Origin: JANMZO01 sp963763135
GTDB lineage: Bacteria; Actinomycetota; Acidimicrobiia; Acidimicrobiales; JANYDT01
NCBI GenBank assembly: GCA_963763135.1
Contig: CAVXNJ010000004.1
Location: 558,001 to 622,000 of the forward strand
Direction: 5' to 3'
Length of the DNA stretch: 64,000 nt
A model generated the notes under the pieces. That model saw only the letters and a list, made by a program, of their open reading frames with translations. It was not told where the DNA came from and made no database searches. The position numbers and the translations under genes are program-made. Positions 1 through 7,730 of the stretch are shown one piece after another. Position 1 is the first letter of the stretch; each line of letters opens with the position of its first letter.

Positions 1-1
1 G

Positions 2-367
2 AGCCACTTCTTCGGCTCGCCGACCGACCCCGCCATCATTACGTGGGGCCAAAACGCCGGTTCGTCAGACCCGTGGTTCAAAATTCGCGGAAAGCTCTGG
101 TTGGACTCATTTCCGGGCGGCGGATGCGCGAGTTTTGACGTGGAATGGTTCGAGGGGCTTGATGCGTCGGGTGCATCGCTCGGCGCCGATGGCGACGGAA
201 GGTGTGTGCCGATCTCGTTCGGAGCGACCGAGATTCTGACGTTCAACATCACCCGGACCACGACTGCAATCCGGTCCGTTCGGGTCTGCACGCGTTATCG
301 CTCAACTGATCCAGGCGCTCGATTCGTCGTGGAGTCCTGCAGAGTGCGCAACCGTGGAGACAACTGA
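2..367 (+). CDS. C-terminal part of an unrecognised protein (5' end outside window)
   Basis: The reading frame is open from the first bases of the window and stops at TGA 365-367, so the true start lies upstream. About 121 residues are visible. They are rich in Gly, Ser, Thr, Asp and aromatic residues and contain paired cysteines (GGGCASFD, DGRCVPI, VRVCTRY, VESCRV). That composition suggests a secreted, disulfide-bonded beta-rich domain, which is inference. No family was recognised. The gene converges on the beta-lactamase-family gene 36 bp downstream. Confidence 0.6.
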   Translation, partial: SHFFGSPTDPAIITWGQNAGSSDPWFKIRGKLWLDSFPGGGCASFDVEWFEGLDASGASLGADGDGRCVPISFGATEILTFNITRTTTAIRSVRVCTRYRSTDPGARFVVESCRVRNRGDN

Positions 368-403
368 CGGTTGCGCACACACCGGAGGTGTTCGGTAAGC
401 GAG

Positions 404-1531
404 TTACGCGAGCGCGGCGTAGACGTTCATCAGCAGCGTGGCGGCGCGAAGGTCGCCCTGGGTGCCGTCGAGCATCCGGTTCATCATGTAGGCGAACGTG
501 AAGCCGTTCTCCAGGTCGTTGATGATGACCGAGCCACCCCAGCCGCCCCAGTAGCAGGCCTTCTGTGAGGGTATCGGCAGGGCCTCTCCGGGGAGGCCGT
601 AGCCGATGCCATGACGGAACGGCGACAACAGCACGAGATCGGTACCGTTGCACTGTTCGTTGAATACGACATCGGCCCCGGTCGGCGACAGCAGACGACG
701 GCCAAACGCGGTGCCTCCGTGCGATACCGCGGTCTGCGCCATGGCGACGGAGCGGGCATTGCCGTGACCGCCGGCCGCGGGGATTTCAGCTCGTCGCCAA
801 GGGATCGTGGAGGAGATTTCGGCTCCCATGACCGGGTTGCTGAGGGCGCGCTTCGCGATGACGGCGGCGTCGGGGATCGATGCTCCGAGCGAACCCGATT
901 CGGGCGGAATCACGGACACGACCCGATGGTCGTGCGCCTGGCTCGTGCCGATATGGAAATCGGCGCCGACCGGCCCGGCAACCTCCCGGGCGAAGAACTC
1001 CCCGAGTGACAAACCCGAGATCCGGCGTACTACCTCGCCGCACAGGTAACCCTGCGATATGGCGTGATAGCCGGAAGCGGTGCCGGGTTCCCACCACGAT
1101 GGCTGCGCTGCGAGCAGGGCGCATGTGCGGTCCCAATCGAAGAGCACCGACGCGTCGACCGGCTCGTCCCACCCGGGTAGCCCGGCGGTGTGGCTCATGA
1201 TGTGGCGAACGAGAACGTTGCCTTTGCCGTTGGCCTCAAACTCGGGCCAATACTTCGCCACGGGAGCGTTGGGGTCCAGCTGGCCTCGGTCGATGAGGAT
1301 CAGCATGCAGAGTGCGGTCATGGTCTTGGTGGTCGACCACACGTTGACGATCGTGTCGCGGGTCCATTCGGTGGTCTTCGCCGGATCGGTATGCCCGCCC
1401 CACAGGTCGATGACGACCTCGCCGCGGTGGACGACCGCGACCGACGCTCCTACGTCTCGGCCTTCGGTGAAATTGGCCTCAAAGGCGGACTTCACCGCAT
1501 CGAACTTGGGGGAGCAGAATCCATCAATCAT
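404..1531 (-). CDS. Beta-lactamase-family serine hydrolase (class C / EstB-like)
   Basis: The 375-residue protein has the serine beta-lactamase / penicillin-binding fold. The nucleophile motif S-T-T-K is at residues 66-69, inside the typical stretch VNVWSTTKTMTAL. A Tyr motif (SGYHAIS) sits where the YxN element is expected. The C-terminal third has the WGGWGGSVIINDLENG segment typical of this family, in which the classical KTG box is replaced. No signal peptide is visible, so it is probably a cytosolic esterase or D-amino-acid peptidase-like enzyme rather than an antibiotic beta-lactamase. Substrate cannot be inferred. It is divergent from the amidase gene, and the intervening 290 bp carry a hairpin repeat. 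Confidence 0.85.
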   Translation of the reverse strand: MIDGFCSPKFDAVKSAFEANFTEGRDVGASVAVVHRGEVVIDLWGGHTDPAKTTEWTRDTIVNVWSTTKTMTALCMLILIDRGQLDPNAPVAKYWPEFEANGKGNVLVRHIMSHTAGLPGWDEPVDASVLFDWDRTCALLAAQPSWWEPGTASGYHAISQGYLCGEVVRRISGLSLGEFFAREVAGPVGADFHIGTSQAHDHRVVSVIPPESGSLGASIPDAAVIAKRALSNPVMGAEISSTIPWRRAEIPAAGGHGNARSVAMAQTAVSHGGTAFGRRLLSPTGADVVFNEQCNGTDLVLLSPFRHGIGYGLPGEALPIPSQKACYWGGWGGSVIINDLENGFTFAYMMNRMLDGTQGDLRAATLLMNVYAALA

Positions 1532-1639
1532 GGCGCGAAGGTACCGCCGTGGGCGATCGTGCGGCGAATCGCTTCATATCTGCAGGTCGCAGACCATCAC
1601 TGCACCTTCACGATTGTCTGTTGTAGAATGTTCAACAGC

Positions 1640-1722
1640 AGTGATGTGGCCTACCCGCCAGGCCTGCATTGCGAGCCGGTTCTGGCTGCGGTTCCGCCGA
1701 CTGCAGCCAGAACCGCACCTTA
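1640..1722. repeat. Dispersed hairpin repeat, copy A
   Basis: A perfect 13-bp inverted repeat (CGGTTCTGGCTGC at 1677-1689 and GCAGCCAGAACCG at 1703-1715) encloses a 13-nt loop. A conserved leader containing GGCCTGC and TTGCGAG precedes it. A related element lies at 42535-42617 with the same leader and compensating base changes in the stem. This copy lies between divergent genes, so it is not a simple terminator of either. Confidence 0.7.
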
Positions 1723-1823
1723 TGTTTCGGTCGTTTTCGTTGCGCCTCGATGGCGACGATTCTGATTGCGGCGGGTGTGTTGTTTGCCGGAACCCACTCG
1801 TTCGCAGCGGTTAGGGTTTGGTC

Positions 1824-3179
1824 ATGACGGAGTTCTCGATGATGACGGCAATTGAGCTCATCAGCGCGTACCGGTCCGGTGCGTTTTCACCCGTCGCGGT
1901 GGTCGAGGCAACGCTTGCCTCGATCGCGAGCAGTGAGCTCAACGCGTTCTGGAGAGTCGACGGCGTAGGAGCGCGTGAAGCCGCGCGAAGCGCCGAGCGA
2001 GCCTATCGCTCGGGGACGGCCCGGGCACTGGAAGGCGTGCCGGTCGGCGTGAAGGACATTTTCGATACCAAAGGGATCGAAACGACTTCGGGGTCGTCGA
2101 TCTTGGCGGGTCGGGTGCCGTTGACCGACGCTGACGCGGTTCGGGCGCTCCGCGACGCCGGCGCGGTGATCGTGGGCAAAACCGCAACACACGAGTTTGC
2201 CTTTGGGGTGACAACGGTGAACCCGCATTACGGCACCACACAACACCCGACAGTACCTGGCCACATCGTCGGTGGGTCGAGCGGTGGGTCTGCCGCGGCG
2301 GTTGCGGCCGGTCTCGTTCCATTGGCGCTCGGTTCCGATACGTCTGTTTCGATTCGGGAACCCTCTGCGTTCTGCGGATGCGTCGGACTCCGACCGACCC
2401 ACGACTCCGTGTCCTTGCGAGGTGTGATGCCGTTGGCCCCCAGCTTCGATGTGGTTGGGCCAATTGCGCGTACGCCCTCTGATGCGGCGCTGATGGCCGA
2501 GGTGCTGTGGACGGGGAGCCCCGGTTTGGTTGGGGCACCACCGACGCCCTCGCCGTCTCGACCGTTGCGCATCGCAGTTATGCCGAGCGGATGGTCGTTC
2601 AACCCGATCCCCGAGATCGCCACCGCGGTGGATCGCACGACCACGGCTCTCGCTCAGTTCGGTCATGTTGTCTCCGGGGTTGAGATTGTTGAGTTGCTCC
2701 GAGGGCCGGAGATCTTCACCAACGTGATGTTGCCGGAGGGGTGGGAAACACATCGCCGACTCGGGCTGTGGCCCGAACGGGAGAGCGAATACGGGCCGGA
2801 TGTTGCCGCCCGCCTTCGACTGGCCGAGACCATCACCCTCGAACAGCATCTGCGGGCCGTAGCGGATCGACGCGACTTGCAGCAACGTATGCACACGTTC
2901 TTTTCCGACTTCGATGTCCTTCTCACCCCGACATCGGCGGTGGCCGCTCCGACCATCGAGCACGCCGACTCGCCCGACTACATGGGTTCCCGGTACACCA
3001 TGCGTGACCTCGTCTTCCCGTTTCTTGTTCCGGCGCCGCTTTGCGGTTTACCGAGCCTGGCGATTCCGGCCGGAACCTGCGCCGATGGCCTACCAATTTC
3101 GGTGCTGCTGACTGCGGCTCCCGGCAATGATCGACTGCTGCTCCACGTGGGCACTCAACTTCTGGAGGGAAACCAATGA
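1824..3179 (+). CDS. Amidase-signature-family hydrolase
   Basis: This is an amidase-signature enzyme of about 451 residues. The catalytic Ser-cisSer-Lys triad is visible: Lys77 in GVKDIFDT, cis-Ser152 in GGSSGGS, and nucleophile Ser176 in SDTSVSIR. The spacings of 75 and 24 residues are those known for the family. The segment around the nucleophile is unusual, because the consensus DTGGS is DTSVS here. ATG 1824 is preferred; an in-frame TTG at 1818 is possible. The stop overlaps the ectC start (ATGA), so the two are translationally coupled. The natural amide substrate is unknown. Its coupling to ectC suggests a role with an acylated diamino acid or an ectoine-like cyclic amidine, which is inference. 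Confidence 0.9.
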   Translation: MTEFSMMTAIELISAYRSGAFSPVAVVEATLASIASSELNAFWRVDGVGAREAARSAERAYRSGTARALEGVPVGVKDIFDTKGIETTSGSSILAGRVPLTDADAVRALRDAGAVIVGKTATHEFAFGVTTVNPHYGTTQHPTVPGHIVGGSSGGSAAAVAAGLVPLALGSDTSVSIREPSAFCGCVGLRPTHDSVSLRGVMPLAPSFDVVGPIARTPSDAALMAEVLWTGSPGLVGAPPTPSPSRPLRIAVMPSGWSFNPIPEIATAVDRTTTALAQFGHVVSGVEIVELLRGPEIFTNVMLPEGWETHRRLGLWPERESEYGPDVAARLRLAETITLEQHLRAVADRRDLQQRMHTFFSDFDVLLTPTSAVAAPTIEHADSPDYMGSRYTMRDLVFPFLVPAPLCGLPSLAIPAGTCADGLPISVLLTAAPGNDRLLLHVGTQLLEGNQ

Positions 3180-3559
3180 TCATCCGCACACTCGACGAGA
3201 TCGCCGATACTGAACGCGACGTTCGTGGCGATGGTTGGCGAAGTCGTCGGATTCTGCTCCGAGACGACGCGATGGCTCATTCCCTGCATTGGACCGAGAT
3301 CGCAGCGGGGAGCGAACTCACCCTCTGGTACAAGCACCACCTGGAGGCGAACCTGATCATTTCCGGCGAAGGTGAAGTGCTGGATATTGCGACTGGTGAA
3401 GTCCATCCACTGGGTCCCGGCAGCCTGTACGCCCTCGATAAGCACGACCGCCATGTCGTACGCGCGCATACCGACATGAAATTGGTGTGTGTGTTTACCC
3501 CCTCGCTGACGGGCCGGGAGACGCACGACGAAGACGGGTCCTACCGTCTGTCGGAGTAA
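3176..3559 (+). CDS. ectC: Orphan L-ectoine synthase
   Basis: This 127-residue cupin matches EctC along its full length. EctC cyclises N-gamma-acetyl-L-2,4-diaminobutyrate to ectoine. The metal-ligand residues reported for EctC are present (Glu57, Tyr85, His93), as are the substrate-side residues Trp21, Ser23, Thr40, Cys105, Phe107 and Glu115. The motifs WYKHHLEA and YALDKHDRH are intact. The start overlaps the amidase stop by 4 bp. No ectA, ectB, ectD or ectoine-catabolism gene is visible in the window, so this is an orphan ectC. Orphan EctC proteins are known and may act on imported or alternative substrates. A decayed fragment of a second copy lies at 6463-6545. Confidence 0.93.
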   Translation: MIIRTLDEIADTERDVRGDGWRSRRILLRDDAMAHSLHWTEIAAGSELTLWYKHHLEANLIISGEGEVLDIATGEVHPLGPGSLYALDKHDRHVVRAHTDMKLVCVFTPSLTGRETHDEDGSYRLSE

Positions 3560-3714
3560 TTCGTATTTTGTCCGTTGATTTGGGCCATCTTCATACGGGT
3601 CTCGATCTTCCCCATGCCTTCGAATAGGTCGGACGGAATCCACGACACCGTGCTGATGCTTCGTTCGATGCGTAAGAGCGAGTTGGGCATGAGCGGAGTT
3701 GGGCACGAGCTCGT

Positions 3715-3800
3715 CGTTCGCCTCCGCGCCCCGCCGCGAAAAGGGCGGAGCCTGCTTGACGCGGTGTGGCTGGCACCCCCACGACGGTGGTGTAGGTGCG
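3715..3800. repeat. Island-specific palindromic repeat, copy 1
   Basis: The sequence contains AAAGGGCGG followed by GGTGTGGCTGGCACCCCCA, which can fold as a short hairpin. The same core occurs at 7640-7700, 20905-20990 and 24480-24580. This copy lies between ectC and the permease at 3856. Its orientation relative to the adjacent genes differs from that of the 20.9 kb copy, which argues against a plain 5'-UTR riboswitch. Confidence 0.6.
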
Positions 3801-3855
3801 CTGTACTTCCCGGGCCGGCCGATGTTCAATGATCTGCGTGAACGCCGTCCTGACG

Positions 3856-6135
3856 ATGAAGGTCCGCCATGGGTTGCGGCGGAGTCTCCCGTTGCTGACG
3901 GTTCTCGCAACACTGGTGGCGGTCGGTGGAGGCACCGCAATTGCCGCCGTGGCGGCCGCCAAGCGCAGCGACACAGCGTTCGAGCGACTGCTTCGAGCAA
4001 CTCACGCGGCCAACATCGACGTGTTCGCCCGTGACGGGAGTCTCCGCCCGGCGTTGCTCGACCGGGTCATGCAGATTGAAGGGGTGACGGGAGCGAGTCA
4101 GTTCGCGTTTGTCGCAGTGGCCAACCCGGCGGCCCAGGGCCAATTTTTCGCGTTTGCCGTAGTTGCCCAACGGGGTGAATCCGACACCTTTGTGCCCGTC
4201 CACGGAAAGAAGGTGAACTTCGCCTCGATGGCGGCCGACGAAGTGGTGGTCGAGGAGTCGACCTGGGCGGCTCTCGGAGTAGATCTCGGAGAATCACTTT
4301 CGTTGGCCACGTTGAACCAGGAGCAGTTCGAGGAGTCGTTGGAGCAGAATTCGGAGATTGCGCCAAAAGGCCCGACCGTGTCGGCCAAGGTCGTGTCGGT
4401 GGGACGACTGCCTGACGGCGTCAGTGACGCACCGGACCCGATGATGTTCTTCCCGCCGGCCTGGTTTGCTGTGAATCGGGATCGGATCGGAAACTGTGTC
4501 TGTACGGTGAGGGTGACGGCCGAAAGGCAGCATCAGGACGCTGTCATTGCCGCATTGAAACTGGTTTACCCGTCGTCGAGTGTGGCGCCGACTGAAGATC
4601 TCGGCGCCCGGATCAACGAGTCAGTCTCGCTGCAACGGCGGGCATGGCTGTTTATCGCCGCATCCATTTGGGTGGCGACCATGATCGCCACGGCGCAGGC
4701 GGCCCTGAGGCTGCGTCGGGCGCTCCAGACTGAAGATTCGACCTGGTTTGCCCTCGGGATGACGAAACGTCAACGAAGGTTATCTGTGCTCCTCACGCTT
4801 GCGCCGGCGGCCGTAGGAGGGGCATTGGGTGCCGTGGTGGTCGCGTACGTCTGTTCGGGAATGGCGCCTGTAGGAATCACCCGAAAAGCCGAACCTCAAC
4901 CTGGCCTTCGGTTCGACGAAACCGTTTTGATCCCCGGTGCGGCGTTGGTGATGGTCAGCGCTGGCGCACTGTTCGTAGCGACGATACTCGTGCCCGCCAG
5001 TCGTCAACGTAGGGCACTCGTGAACACCCGATTCGGTCCCACCGGATGGTTGGGAACAACGCTTCTTTCCGGTCCGGGGCGGGGAGGCGTCGTCGGGGTG
5101 ATCCTGGCTCTGGCGGGGCTGGTCACGGCGCTGACGATGCAGTTGTCGATCAACCGGGTTCTGACGACGCCGAGGTTGTATGGAGCGAACTTCGACGCCT
5201 CGAACTTTGCGGTGGACGGTCGCAGCAAAGGCCGCGTCGCCGAAGTGCTCGCGCATGATCCCGACATCGAAGCGGTAGCGCTGGTTTGGGAGCCTCTGGA
5301 GAGCGAGGATCGAGTACGCGTGGTAGGTAAGGCCGGGACCGCATCCGTCTTGGTACGTACCTTCGAGACAAAGAAGGACTCGATCACCATTGTTTCCACG
5401 AAGGGCCGCTTCCCGGTTGCCGAGCATGAGGCAGCGGTCGGAGCGGCGGTACTCCGTCAGATAGGAGCCAACGTTGGGGATCGTGTGAAACTGATCGGCC
5501 CGAGAGGCTCGACCGAAATGCAGGTGGTCGGCGACAACTTTGATCCTGGGGAGAATGAAGCGGGCACCGGCTTTGCGACCACCCTCGAGGGGTTGCGTCG
5601 TGTCTCGGAGCCGGTCATTTCGGGCATCGTTGTTCGCTACGCTCCGGGCGCCGATCGCACCTTGGTGAATGCCCGCCACCCCGAGGCGGCCCTCGAGCCG
5701 GTGACACCTCCCGGCGAGGTCCGCCACATCGGCGAGCTCGGCGGACTCCCTACGAAGGCTGCGGTGCTATTGAGCATTCTCGGTGCCGTGGCGCTTTTGA
5801 ACACCTCCGTACTCACGGTGCGGGTCGGTCGCCATGCTGTCGCTGTGAGCCGGGCTCTCGGACTCACAACCGGACAGGTGATCCGGGCCCACGTGTGGCA
5901 GGGACTGGCGACCGGAGCCATCTCGGCAACCATCGGCGGGGCGATCGGATTGGCTGTGGGGCGGACGATTCAGCAAAGACTCGTTACCGATGTCGGAGCA
6001 ATCCCCGAACTAGTCATCCCGGTGTCGCTGGGTTCTGTTGCCGCGGGCGGTCTTCTCGTCTGTCTGGCTTGCGCTTTTGGAAGTGGATGCGTCGCAGCGA
6101 AGCGCAAACCCTCCGTCTCGCTTCGGACCGAATAA
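3856..6135 (+). CDS. FtsX/MacB-type ABC transporter permease (paralogue 1)
   Basis: A large permease of about 759 residues with the duplicated FtsX layout. One N-terminal membrane helix (LPLLTVLATLVAVGGG) is followed by a long extracytoplasmic region. A cluster of helices (near AWLFIAASIWVATMIATAQ, VLLTLAPAAVGGALGAVVVAY and ALVMVSAGALFVATILVP) precedes a second extracytoplasmic region and the C-terminal helices. It ends in SLRTE, as do its four paralogues here with LR[S/T]E. ATG 3856 is chosen because the 20 codons before it do not resemble the family. The only ATPase nearby is at 9149. Such permeases usually work mechanically with a LolD/MacB-type ATPase to move lipids, lipoproteins or peptides. 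Confidence 0.85.
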   Translation: MKVRHGLRRSLPLLTVLATLVAVGGGTAIAAVAAAKRSDTAFERLLRATHAANIDVFARDGSLRPALLDRVMQIEGVTGASQFAFVAVANPAAQGQFFAFAVVAQRGESDTFVPVHGKKVNFASMAADEVVVEESTWAALGVDLGESLSLATLNQEQFEESLEQNSEIAPKGPTVSAKVVSVGRLPDGVSDAPDPMMFFPPAWFAVNRDRIGNCVCTVRVTAERQHQDAVIAALKLVYPSSSVAPTEDLGARINESVSLQRRAWLFIAASIWVATMIATAQAALRLRRALQTEDSTWFALGMTKRQRRLSVLLTLAPAAVGGALGAVVVAYVCSGMAPVGITRKAEPQPGLRFDETVLIPGAALVMVSAGALFVATILVPASRQRRALVNTRFGPTGWLGTTLLSGPGRGGVVGVILALAGLVTALTMQLSINRVLTTPRLYGANFDASNFAVDGRSKGRVAEVLAHDPDIEAVALVWEPLESEDRVRVVGKAGTASVLVRTFETKKDSITIVSTKGRFPVAEHEAAVGAAVLRQIGANVGDRVKLIGPRGSTEMQVVGDNFDPGENEAGTGFATTLEGLRRVSEPVISGIVVRYAPGADRTLVNARHPEAALEPVTPPGEVRHIGELGGLPTKAAVLLSILGAVALLNTSVLTVRVGRHAVAVSRALGLTTGQVIRAHVWQGLATGAISATIGGAIGLAVGRTIQQRLVTDVGAIPELVIPVSLGSVAAGGLLVCLACAFGSGCVAAKRKPSVSLRTE

Positions 6136-6138
6136 GTG

Positions 6139-6420
6139 GAGGACCGTTCACGCCGTGATGTTCCGGTACCGGACGAACTGCGTAGGAACCCCGCTCGGGG
6201 TATCAGCGGAACGAGTTGCGTCTATTCGGTCCGTTTGACGGCCGAAGGGCCGAACCCTCAACTCGGTTTTCGATTTGACGGAACCGTGGTGGTACCCGGT
6301 GCGGTGAAGGTTGCTGCTGCTGCGCTGTTCGTCGCAACCGTGCTCCTGCCCGCCAGTTGTCAGCGTATTGCGCTCGCCAAACCCAGGTTTCCGGTGAGCG
6401 CCGGATCGACGAACGCCTGA
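6139..6420 (+). pseudogene. Decayed internal fragments of an FtsX-type permease
   Basis: Directly after the intact permease, this stretch repeats two distant parts of it in shortened form. SCVYSVRLTAEG resembles the parent CVCTVRVTAER. Without the roughly 110 intervening residues, it then runs into PQLGFRFDGTVVVPGA and ALFVATVLLPASCQR, which resemble PGLRFDETVLIPGA and ALFVATILVPASRQR. No start or complete domain remains. It is best read as a relic of a duplicated permease gene with a large internal deletion. Confidence 0.75.
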
Positions 6421-6462
6421 CGTTCGGCTCGGCTCCCGGCAATCTGATTGACCGGCTCAGCC

Positions 6463-6545
6463 CGACATGAAATTGGTATGCGCATTCACCCCGCCGTCAC
6501 AGTTCGGGAAACGCAAGATGCCAACGGTCCTACTGTCCGACAGAG
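6463..6545 (+). pseudogene. Decayed 3' fragment of a second ectC copy
   Basis: About 80 bp match the 3' end of the intact ectC (around 3472-3559). The identical stretch CCGACATGAAATTGGT is followed by a diverged, indel-bearing copy of the segment encoding CVFTPSLTGRE...SYRL. No reading frame survives. With the permease relic just upstream, it shows that an ectC/permease segment was once duplicated here. Confidence 0.7.
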
Positions 6546-6580
6546 TGGTTGACTGTTCCGGCTGGTCGGCGAGTCCGCTC

Positions 6581-7606
6581 CTAAACGTTTTCGCGTCGTC
6601 GGGTTTCGGCGAGTCGCTTTAGCTTTTCCCGGTCAATGTTGGCCACAGGTACTGCGGCGATCTTGCAGTCGGTGACGGCGCGAAGCGTTGCGCTGCGCAC
6701 GCCACCTTCGAGCACGGCCCGCTCACCGAGCACCGCCCCCGGGCCGACTTCGGCAATTGGTTCTCCGTCAACTTCTACGACCAGAACGCCGTTGAGGAGC
6801 AGAAACAGTTCGTCGCTTTCCGAACCCTGTTCGACCAGGGCCCGGGTGGGCTTCAGGCTCCGAATCTCGGGTCGCCGGGAGCCATGCATGATGGCTGACT
6901 GGAGTTCCCGTTCCATGGCGCTTTCAACCTGAGTCATCAGCGCCGGCGAGTCTTCGTGGCCCCAGGGGGTGCGGCGACCGAAGGATTCCCGCATCCATTT
7001 TTTGTACTCCGCCACGCTGCTCTTCGCGGTGAGGTCCCCGTCGTGGTTGAACAACCAGTGTCGGGGGAACCCCGAGGCCCCCGCCAGGCGGCCTTCGTGG
7101 GAACCGTCGATGCGAATGGTCAACTCGAGTGTGGTCCACACGATGGGCGCTCGATACTGGACAAACGGCGGATGTACGACACTGCGGGGCATGGGCGCAC
7201 CCGTGCGTCCTCCAACGGTTTGGGTGAAGCGGACGAAATCGGGGCCGACCTCGGGGTCGCTGCAGCGGTCGGTGAATTTGACCGCAGGCACCGTTATGGA
7301 GCCGACCCCGAGGGCGACCGTCGTGGCCCCGATAACCCCGCCGCCGCAGTACCCGAAATTGACGATGCGCTGTTCGTCGTCAACTTCAACGAAAGCCCGA
7401 AGATGGTTCGCAAAACGGAAGCCATCCCGGATTCGCAACGATTCGATTGAGCCAGGAACGTCGGACCCCAACGAGTCGGGGGGAGGAGCATCGTGATGGG
7501 CCAACTTCATTCGAGTGGCCAGCCTCCCCATTCCTTCCAGGAGATCCGACGGGATCCAAGAAATCGTGGTCACACTGCGTTCGTGGCGGGTGATCGTATT
7601 GGTCAT
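6581..7606 (-). CDS. Cyclic-nucleotide-binding-domain protein
   Basis: The protein has 341 residues. The last ~110 form a cNMP-binding domain (ELFLLLNGVLVVEVDG, then the phosphate-binding cassette GERAVLEGGVRSATLRA with Glu295 and Arg304, the cAMP-contacting pair known from CRP-like domains). The N-terminal ~220 residues form a conserved region (SSVAEYKKWMRESF, GFPRHWLFNH) of unknown function, with no helix-turn-helix or membrane segment. It is transcribed divergently from the adenylate-cyclase fusion at 7731, which makes it the likely local cAMP effector. That link is inference from position. Confidence 0.85.
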   Translation of the reverse strand: MTNTITRHERSVTTISWIPSDLLEGMGRLATRMKLAHHDAPPPDSLGSDVPGSIESLRIRDGFRFANHLRAFVEVDDEQRIVNFGYCGGGVIGATTVALGVGSITVPAVKFTDRCSDPEVGPDFVRFTQTVGGRTGAPMPRSVVHPPFVQYRAPIVWTTLELTIRIDGSHEGRLAGASGFPRHWLFNHDGDLTAKSSVAEYKKWMRESFGRRTPWGHEDSPALMTQVESAMERELQSAIMHGSRRPEIRSLKPTRALVEQGSESDELFLLLNGVLVVEVDGEPIAEVGPGAVLGERAVLEGGVRSATLRAVTDCKIAAVPVANIDREKLKRLAETRRRENV

Positions 7607-7639
7607 GATCGCATCGTGCCCTGGGAGTCACCGTCTCGG

Positions 7640-7700
7640 AAGGGCGGTGACCGGCGACTTCGGGGTGTGGCTGGCACCCCCATGAGAACACCGGGTTGTG
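7640..7700. repeat. Island-specific palindromic repeat, copy 2
   Basis: This copy shows TCTCGGAAGGGCGG followed by GGGTGTGGCTGGCACCCCC, where GGGTG and CACCC can pair. It occupies most of the divergent spacer between the cNMP-binding gene and the cyclase gene. It could therefore influence transcription of either. Confidence 0.6.
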
Positions 7701-7730
7701 CCCTATCCCGAAATCGTGTGGGTTGGTTGA

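Noticed and set aside
1887..2963. Minus-strand ORF of 358 codons opposite the amidase
   Set aside because: It is Arg/Pro/His-rich, lacks a Shine-Dalgarno and is a shadow of the amidase gene.
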